Shown one piece after another: positions 58,934-64,000 of a stretch of 64,000 nt of DNA (positions are counted from its first letter, which is position 1; each line of letters begins with the position of its first letter). The stretch covers positions 4,836,001-4,900,000 of the forward strand of contig OZ241377.1 in assembly GCA_965200615.1 (NCBI GenBank). The letters run 5' to 3'. A program made the translations under genes and the position numbers. The DNA is from Bin5 sp965200615 (GTDB taxonomy: Bacteria > Chloroflexota > Anaerolineae > Caldilineales > Caldilineaceae). The notes below the pieces were generated by a model. That model had not been told where the DNA came from. It did not search any database and saw only the letters and a program-made list of their open reading frames with translations.

Positions 58934-61855
58934 ATGGCCACTCCTCCCAGGCAGGGTGAAGTCAAGACAGAAGTCGAACTCGAGAGAGACAACGAATCGG
59001 CCCCGACTGATGGCAACCGCCAGTTGCGCCGGACCGTCCGCCAGCTCGGCAACCTTCTCGGCGAAACGATCGTCGAGCAGGAAGGACAGGCAATCTTCGA
59101 TCTGGTCGAAGAGTTGCGGGTTCTGACCCGCGCCCAGCGCCAGGGGGACCCGAGCGCCGGCCTGCAGATCGAGCGGCTGACCGCCGATCTGGTCAATGAC
59201 TTCGACAGCACGCTCGGTGTGCTGAAAGCCTTCACCACATACTTCCAGCTCGTTAATCTGGCCGAAGAGCAGCAGCGTGTACGCGTCATTCGCCAGCGCA
59301 CGGCACAGGCGGAAGAGAACGACCGGCACATGCCCGAGACCATTGCGGCCGCCGTCATGAGGCTGCGTAAGGGCGGAACACAGCCTTCTGAAATGATGCG
59401 TCTGCTCGATGAGATGCTGATCAAGCCCGTCTTCACGGCTCACCCTACCGAGGCCAAACGCCGGACCATTCTCCTGAAGCTGCTCGAATTGACCAGACTG
59501 TTGCGCGAACTGGACGCCCACGTACTTTTGCCAAGCGAGAAAAGGGGAATCTGGAATCAGATCCGCGAGATCGTCGTCTCACTTTGGCAGAGCGACGTAA
59601 ATCGGGACCGGCGGCCGGATGTTCTGGACGAGGTCCGCGAGGGGCTCTATTTTTTCGACACTACCCTGTTTGACCTGTTGCCTGACATCTACAGCGAGTT
59701 GAACCGGGCGCTTGCGAGGGAATATCCGGACAGCGCAGTCGCTGACTGCGCGGCAGAGTTTTCAGACGGTCTGCCGACCTTTCTGCGTTACGGCTCCTGG
59801 ATCGGTGGGGACAGAGACGGCAATCCTTTCGTAACCCAGGATGTCACGGAAGACGCCCTGCGCCAGCAGAAGGAACAGGCGCTGGAACTCTACCGCCGCA
59901 CTGTCGTCGGCATGTACGGGCATTTGAGCGTGGCCAATACACGGGGCGCCTTCTCACAGGAGTTTCTCGACAGCCTTGCCGGCGACCTGGAACGCGCGCC
60001 GCCGAACGATAAAGCGCGCCTGGACCGCTTTTCTCTGGAACCCTACCGCCAGAAGATGATTCTGATCTACCGGAGGCTGGGCGCCACACTGGCACAGAAC
60101 AGGGAGGCCTGGCAGGCGCAGCGTCCGGCCCCCTGGGCCTACCCCAATGCCGGTGAATTCATCGCCGACCTGGAGCTGGTCCAGCGGAGCCTTCGTCAGA
60201 ACAAGGGCGACCGGCTGGCCGAAGGACGCTTCGCCCGGCTTGTCCAGCAGGCCCGAATCTTCGGATTCCATCTTGCGTCCATGGACATTCGCCAGCACTC
60301 TGACCGCCACCGGGACGCCGTCGCAGAACTGTTGCATCGCTACTACAGGCCGCAGGATCCAGGTTTTGACTACCGGCAGCTGCCGGAAGAGGAACGGACG
60401 CGGCTGCTGGTTGAAGAAATCGAAAGCCCGCGGCCCCTGACCGCCCGCCTGCAGTACGGCAACGAAACCAATGAGACGGTCGCCCTTTTCCGGCTTATCC
60501 GTCAGGCCCATGAGCGCATCGCGCCTCAGGCAGTCGGCGCATATATCATCAGCATGACCACCTCCGTCAGCCATGTATTGGAGGTCCTGCTTCTGGCCAA
60601 GGACGCCGGCCTCTTCGGCAAGATCGACATTGCGCCTCTCTTTGAAACGATTGACGATCTGGTCCGGGCGCCAGATGTCATGGGAGCACTCTTCGAATCC
60701 CCAATCTACCGCAAACATCTGGCGCAGCGGGACAACTGCCAGGAGATCATGATCGGTTACAGCGACTCCAACAAGGACGGCGGCTACTTACGGTCCAGTT
60801 GGTCGCTCTATCAGGCGCAGGAAAGACTGGCCCGAACTTGCAGCGACTACAATGTCAAGCTGACTCTTTTCCATGGACGGGGCGGCTCGATTGGACGCGG
60901 CGGAGGACCTGCCAATCGCGCCATACGCGCGCAGCCGCCGGGATCGGTGCAGGGGCGGATCAAGCTGACCGAACAGGGGGAAGTTATCAGCGCCCGCTAC
61001 AGTAACCGAGCCATTGCCAAGCGCCATCTTGAGCAGCTCGTCAACGCCGTCCTGATAGCGAGCTGCGACACTCATCATGACAGCCTGGGCGGCGAGGAAG
61101 GGAGCGTGAATTCTTCGCATGCCGTCGAGGAGAGCTGGGTGAGTATACTGGAGGGGGCCAGCGAACGATCGGAAAGGAGGTACCGGACACTTGTCGAGAG
61201 TCCTGCCTTTCTGAGCTATTTCCACGAGGCGACGCCGATTGAACAGCTGGCGCAGATGAACATTGGCTCGCGGCCGGCAAAGCGGCGCCAGACCTCGGAC
61301 ATCTCTGATCTGCGTGCGATTCCCTGGGTTTTCGCCTGGACACAGAGCCGAGTGAATCTGCCTGGCTGGTACGGCCTGGGCACCGGACTGCATACCGATT
61401 CGGTTCAAAGCATGACCGTCTTGCAGGACATGTACCACAACTGGCCCTTCTTCCGCACGGTCATTGACAGAGCGCAACTCTCGATGCGCCGGGCCGATAT
61501 GACCATTGCCTCGCTCTACGCGTCGCTGGCCGCGGACGCGACCAGTGCCGAGATCTTCGGCGAATTCATGGAAGAGTTCAAACGCACTGAACGCATCATT
61601 CTGGGGATTACGGGCCAGGCTGCCCTCCTGGACAACGAGCCCTGGCTCCAACGCAGCATCAATCTGCGCAATCCCTATGTAGACCCGCTCAACTATATTC
61701 AGGTCGCGTTGCTTAACAAGCAACGAACTACGGTTGAGCAAACGTCAGAGGACGCCCAGGCAGACCGGGACAAGACCCAAGAGGACCCCCGTTTGCGACA
61801 GGCGATCCTGCTGTCGATCAACGGAATTGCCGCCGGTCTGCAGGCGACGGGCTGA
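58934..61855 (+). CDS. ppc: Phosphoenolpyruvate carboxylase
   Basis: 973 residues. Makes oxaloacetate from PEP and bicarbonate. Catalytic landmarks are FTAHPTEAKRRT (His), GGDRDGNPFVT, the GYSDSNKDGGYLRSSW stretch and the flexible FHGRGGSIGRGGGP loop. The C-terminal RNPYVDPLNYIQV and final NGIAAGLQATG match the family. An N-terminal extension of about 35 residues is acidic. It lies within a leucine/isoleucine cluster, where oxaloacetate can feed aspartate and 2-oxoglutarate supply. Confidence 0.97.
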   Translation: MATPPRQGEVKTEVELERDNESAPTDGNRQLRRTVRQLGNLLGETIVEQEGQAIFDLVEELRVLTRAQRQGDPSAGLQIERLTADLVNDFDSTLGVLKAFTTYFQLVNLAEEQQRVRVIRQRTAQAEENDRHMPETIAAAVMRLRKGGTQPSEMMRLLDEMLIKPVFTAHPTEAKRRTILLKLLELTRLLRELDAHVLLPSEKRGIWNQIREIVVSLWQSDVNRDRRPDVLDEVREGLYFFDTTLFDLLPDIYSELNRALAREYPDSAVADCAAEFSDGLPTFLRYGSWIGGDRDGNPFVTQDVTEDALRQQKEQALELYRRTVVGMYGHLSVANTRGAFSQEFLDSLAGDLERAPPNDKARLDRFSLEPYRQKMILIYRRLGATLAQNREAWQAQRPAPWAYPNAGEFIADLELVQRSLRQNKGDRLAEGRFARLVQQARIFGFHLASMDIRQHSDRHRDAVAELLHRYYRPQDPGFDYRQLPEEERTRLLVEEIESPRPLTARLQYGNETNETVALFRLIRQAHERIAPQAVGAYIISMTTSVSHVLEVLLLAKDAGLFGKIDIAPLFETIDDLVRAPDVMGALFESPIYRKHLAQRDNCQEIMIGYSDSNKDGGYLRSSWSLYQAQERLARTCSDYNVKLTLFHGRGGSIGRGGGPANRAIRAQPPGSVQGRIKLTEQGEVISARYSNRAIAKRHLEQLVNAVLIASCDTHHDSLGGEEGSVNSSHAVEESWVSILEGASERSERRYRTLVESPAFLSYFHEATPIEQLAQMNIGSRPAKRRQTSDISDLRAIPWVFAWTQSRVNLPGWYGLGTGLHTDSVQSMTVLQDMYHNWPFFRTVIDRAQLSMRRADMTIASLYASLAADATSAEIFGEFMEEFKRTERIILGITGQAALLDNEPWLQRSINLRNPYVDPLNYIQVALLNKQRTTVEQTSEDAQADRDKTQEDPRLRQAILLSINGIAAGLQATG

Positions 61856-61915
61856 CAGCAGGCGGCACTGACTATCCGTCGTCATTCCTGGCGACATTAA
61901 CGCGATTGGACCGAT

Positions 61916-63747
61916 ATGGAGTTTGAAGACGTGAAGATTCAACTATTCGACACCACTTTGCGCGACGGGGCCCAGGCGGAAGGCGTCTCGCTCAGCTGCG
62001 ACGACAAACTGCGCATCGCCGCCCGCCTGGACGAGTTCGGCATCGACTACATTGAGGGCGGCTGGCCCGGTTCCAACCCGAAAGACATGGAGTTCTTTGA
62101 ACGGGCCGGGAGCGAACTGACACTCAGACACGCCCGTTTGACCGCCTTCGGCTCTACCTGCAAACGTGACACCGACCCCGCCGACGATCCGCAGATTCAG
62201 CTGCTCCTCCAGGCCAACACGCCGGTCGTCTCCTTGTTCGGCAAGAGCTGGGACCTGCACGTGCGAGATGTATTGCAGACGACGCCGAAAGAGAACCTGC
62301 GCATGATTCGCGAGTCGATCGCTTTTCTCACCGGCCGCGGCCGCGAGGTGATTTACGACGCCGAGCACTTCTTCGACGGCTACAAGGAGAACGCCGAATA
62401 CGCCCTTGTGACGCTCAGGCAGGCCATCGCAGGGGGCGCTTCAAGCGTCGTTCTCTGCGATACCAATGGCGGAAGCCTCGTCTGGGAGGTCGGCGAAATC
62501 GTCGGCGCCGTGCGCCGGGAACTGGCCACCGACCTGGCGCCGATCGCGGAAGGTGTAAACGGAAGTAGCGGCCCGCGGTCAGGCGCCGGCATAGTCACTC
62601 TCGGCATCCACGCCCACAACGACAGCGACACCGGTGTCGCCAACTCGCTGGAGGCGATGCGCAACGGCTGCACACACGTGCAGGGCACGATCAACGGGTA
62701 CGGCGAACGCTGCGGCAACGCCAACCTGGTCAGCATCATCGCCAACATGCAGCTGAAAATGGGCTACGACCTCGTTTCGAAGGAGAGGCTCGCCAACCTG
62801 ACCGACCTCAGCCACTATGTCAACGAGCTCGCCAACCTGAGGCCCAACACGCACCAGCCATTTGTCGGCCAGAGCGCCTTCGCGCATAAGGGGGGGACCC
62901 ACGTCAATGCGGTCCTCAAAAATGTCGACAGCTACCAGCATGTCGAGCCGGAGCGTTTGGGCAATCAGACGCGGGTCCTCGTCAGCGAGCTCAGCGGCAA
63001 GGACAACATCTCCATCAAGGCCGGTGAGTTCGGCGTCGAAGGGCTGTCCCGGGAAAAGGAAAGAGCGGTGCTGCAACAGATCAAGGAGCTGGAAAACGTC
63101 GGCTTTGAGTTTGAGAGCGCCGAGGCCAGCGTCGACCTCATGTTGAGACGCTCGCAGGAAGGATACCAGCCCAGCTTTTCGCTGATCGACTACTCTGTGT
63201 CGGTGGCGAACCGCGCCGGCCGCGGGCTCTCGTCGGAGGCGACCATAAAGGCCGAAGTAGGTGACCAAATCTACCACGAGGTTTCCGAGGGCAACGGGCC
63301 GGTCAACGCCCTGATGCTGGCGCTGCGCAAGGCGATCCAGGGCCACTTCCCTCATTTGGATAGAATGCGCCTTCTTGACTACAAGGTGCGAATCATTAAC
63401 AGCGACCAGGGCACGGGGGCATCGGTGCGCGTGCTCATTACCAGTTCCGACGGCGTGCACAACTGGACCACGGTTGGGGCCAGCACGAACATTATCGAGG
63501 CAAGTTGGACGGCAATCTCAGATGCCGTCGAATACTTCCTCATCAACTACGATCCGAACGACGCGAGCGGGCTGCCAGCCCGTGGCGCTGATATCGATAA
63601 CGTGCAGCCGTCGGTCAGTGAATACGTCGCAACCAGCACGCCAGTGGTGTCCGAGGAGAGACACAGCGCGGAACTCTCAAGCGCCGGTCAGGAGGGGTCC
63701 CGCGGTTCTCGCGAGCCGGCCCTTCTTGCAACAGGAAAGAGAATCCA

Positions 63748-63757
<10 letters not shown>
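61916..63757 (+). CDS. cimA: (R)-Citramalate synthase
   Basis: 613 residues. Condenses pyruvate with acetyl-CoA, the threonine-independent entry to isoleucine. The barrel starts IQLFDTTLRDGAQAEGVSLS, with the YIEGGWPGSNPKD motif specific for CimA of the TIGR00977 type. The metal pair is in GIHAHNDSDTG, followed by NGYGERCGNANL. A C-terminal regulatory domain and a low-complexity tail of about 60 residues rich in Ser follow. An in-frame GTG at 61931 has GGAG nine bases ahead and would start at MKIQLFD, possibly the true start. Its end overlaps ilvD by ten bases. Confidence 0.93.

Positions 63758-64000
<243 letters not shown>

Overview
The window looks like a chromosomal segment of a GC-rich Chloroflexota bacterium, perhaps of the Caldilineae/Anaerolineae. 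The case rests on the LysW-dependent alpha-aminoadipate lysine genes, a long actinobacterial-type glutamine-dependent NAD synthetase, and an accessory gene stock of sulfatases, phytanoyl-CoA dioxygenase-like and amidohydrolase-2 proteins. The phylum call is an inference from gene content, because there is no rRNA or tRNA gene in the window.

Layout. 1-185: 5'-less remnant of an IS3-type transposase. 171-20435: accessory catabolic genes. These are a Gfo/Idh dehydrogenase, nadE, a DEAD-box helicase, and a minus-strand series (three paralogous amidohydrolases, an MscS channel, a Rieske protein, a class III aminotransferase/phospholyase, an APH-type kinase and a DHFR-like reductase). They are followed by a PhyH dioxygenase, a methyltransferase, a sulfatase, an aldo-keto reductase, an enolase-superfamily dehydratase and a broken glyoxalase-like gene. 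20495-26664: lysine genes, from homocitrate synthase through the two homoaconitase subunits, a NUDIX hydrolase, LysW and LysX to LysY, preceded by a leader-peptide attenuator. 26716-30994: a large DNA methyltransferase with a nuclease-like N-terminus, a small truncated protein, a membrane protein and a MOSC protein. 31221-36329: a heterodimeric ABC exporter and a frameshifted sulfatase. 36629-64000: a branched-chain amino acid and glutamate supercluster, ilvB-ilvN-ilvC-(small ORF)-leuA, then an unrecognised three-gene block, then gltB-gltD-leuC-leuD-methyltransferase-leuB-ppc-cimA-ilvD (ilvD cut by the window end). It is preceded by a second leader-peptide attenuator.

How the genes work together. 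The supercluster joins valine/isoleucine/leucine synthesis to its inputs. CimA makes citramalate from pyruvate and acetyl-CoA as the entry to 2-oxobutyrate, PEP carboxylase makes oxaloacetate, and glutamate synthase supplies the amino donor for transamination. The lysine cluster covers the early steps and the LysW carrier steps but has no lysZ, lysJ, lysK or homoisocitrate dehydrogenase in the window.

The main points to re-examine are these. (1) Two trp-type attenuators, not covered by standard gene calls, each have a leader peptide whose stop codon overlaps RNA segment 1 and a 2:3 antiterminator competing with a 3:4 terminator; one reads lysine codons and the other Leu/Val/Ile codons. (2) A translationally coupled three-gene operon (42695-48038) encodes two secreted, membrane-anchored paralogues that I do not recognise, built from about 199-residue repeats behind a glycine-rich hydrophobic segment, plus a YbjQ-like protein. 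(3) A compact three-way-junction RNA fold lies upstream of the enolase-superfamily gene.
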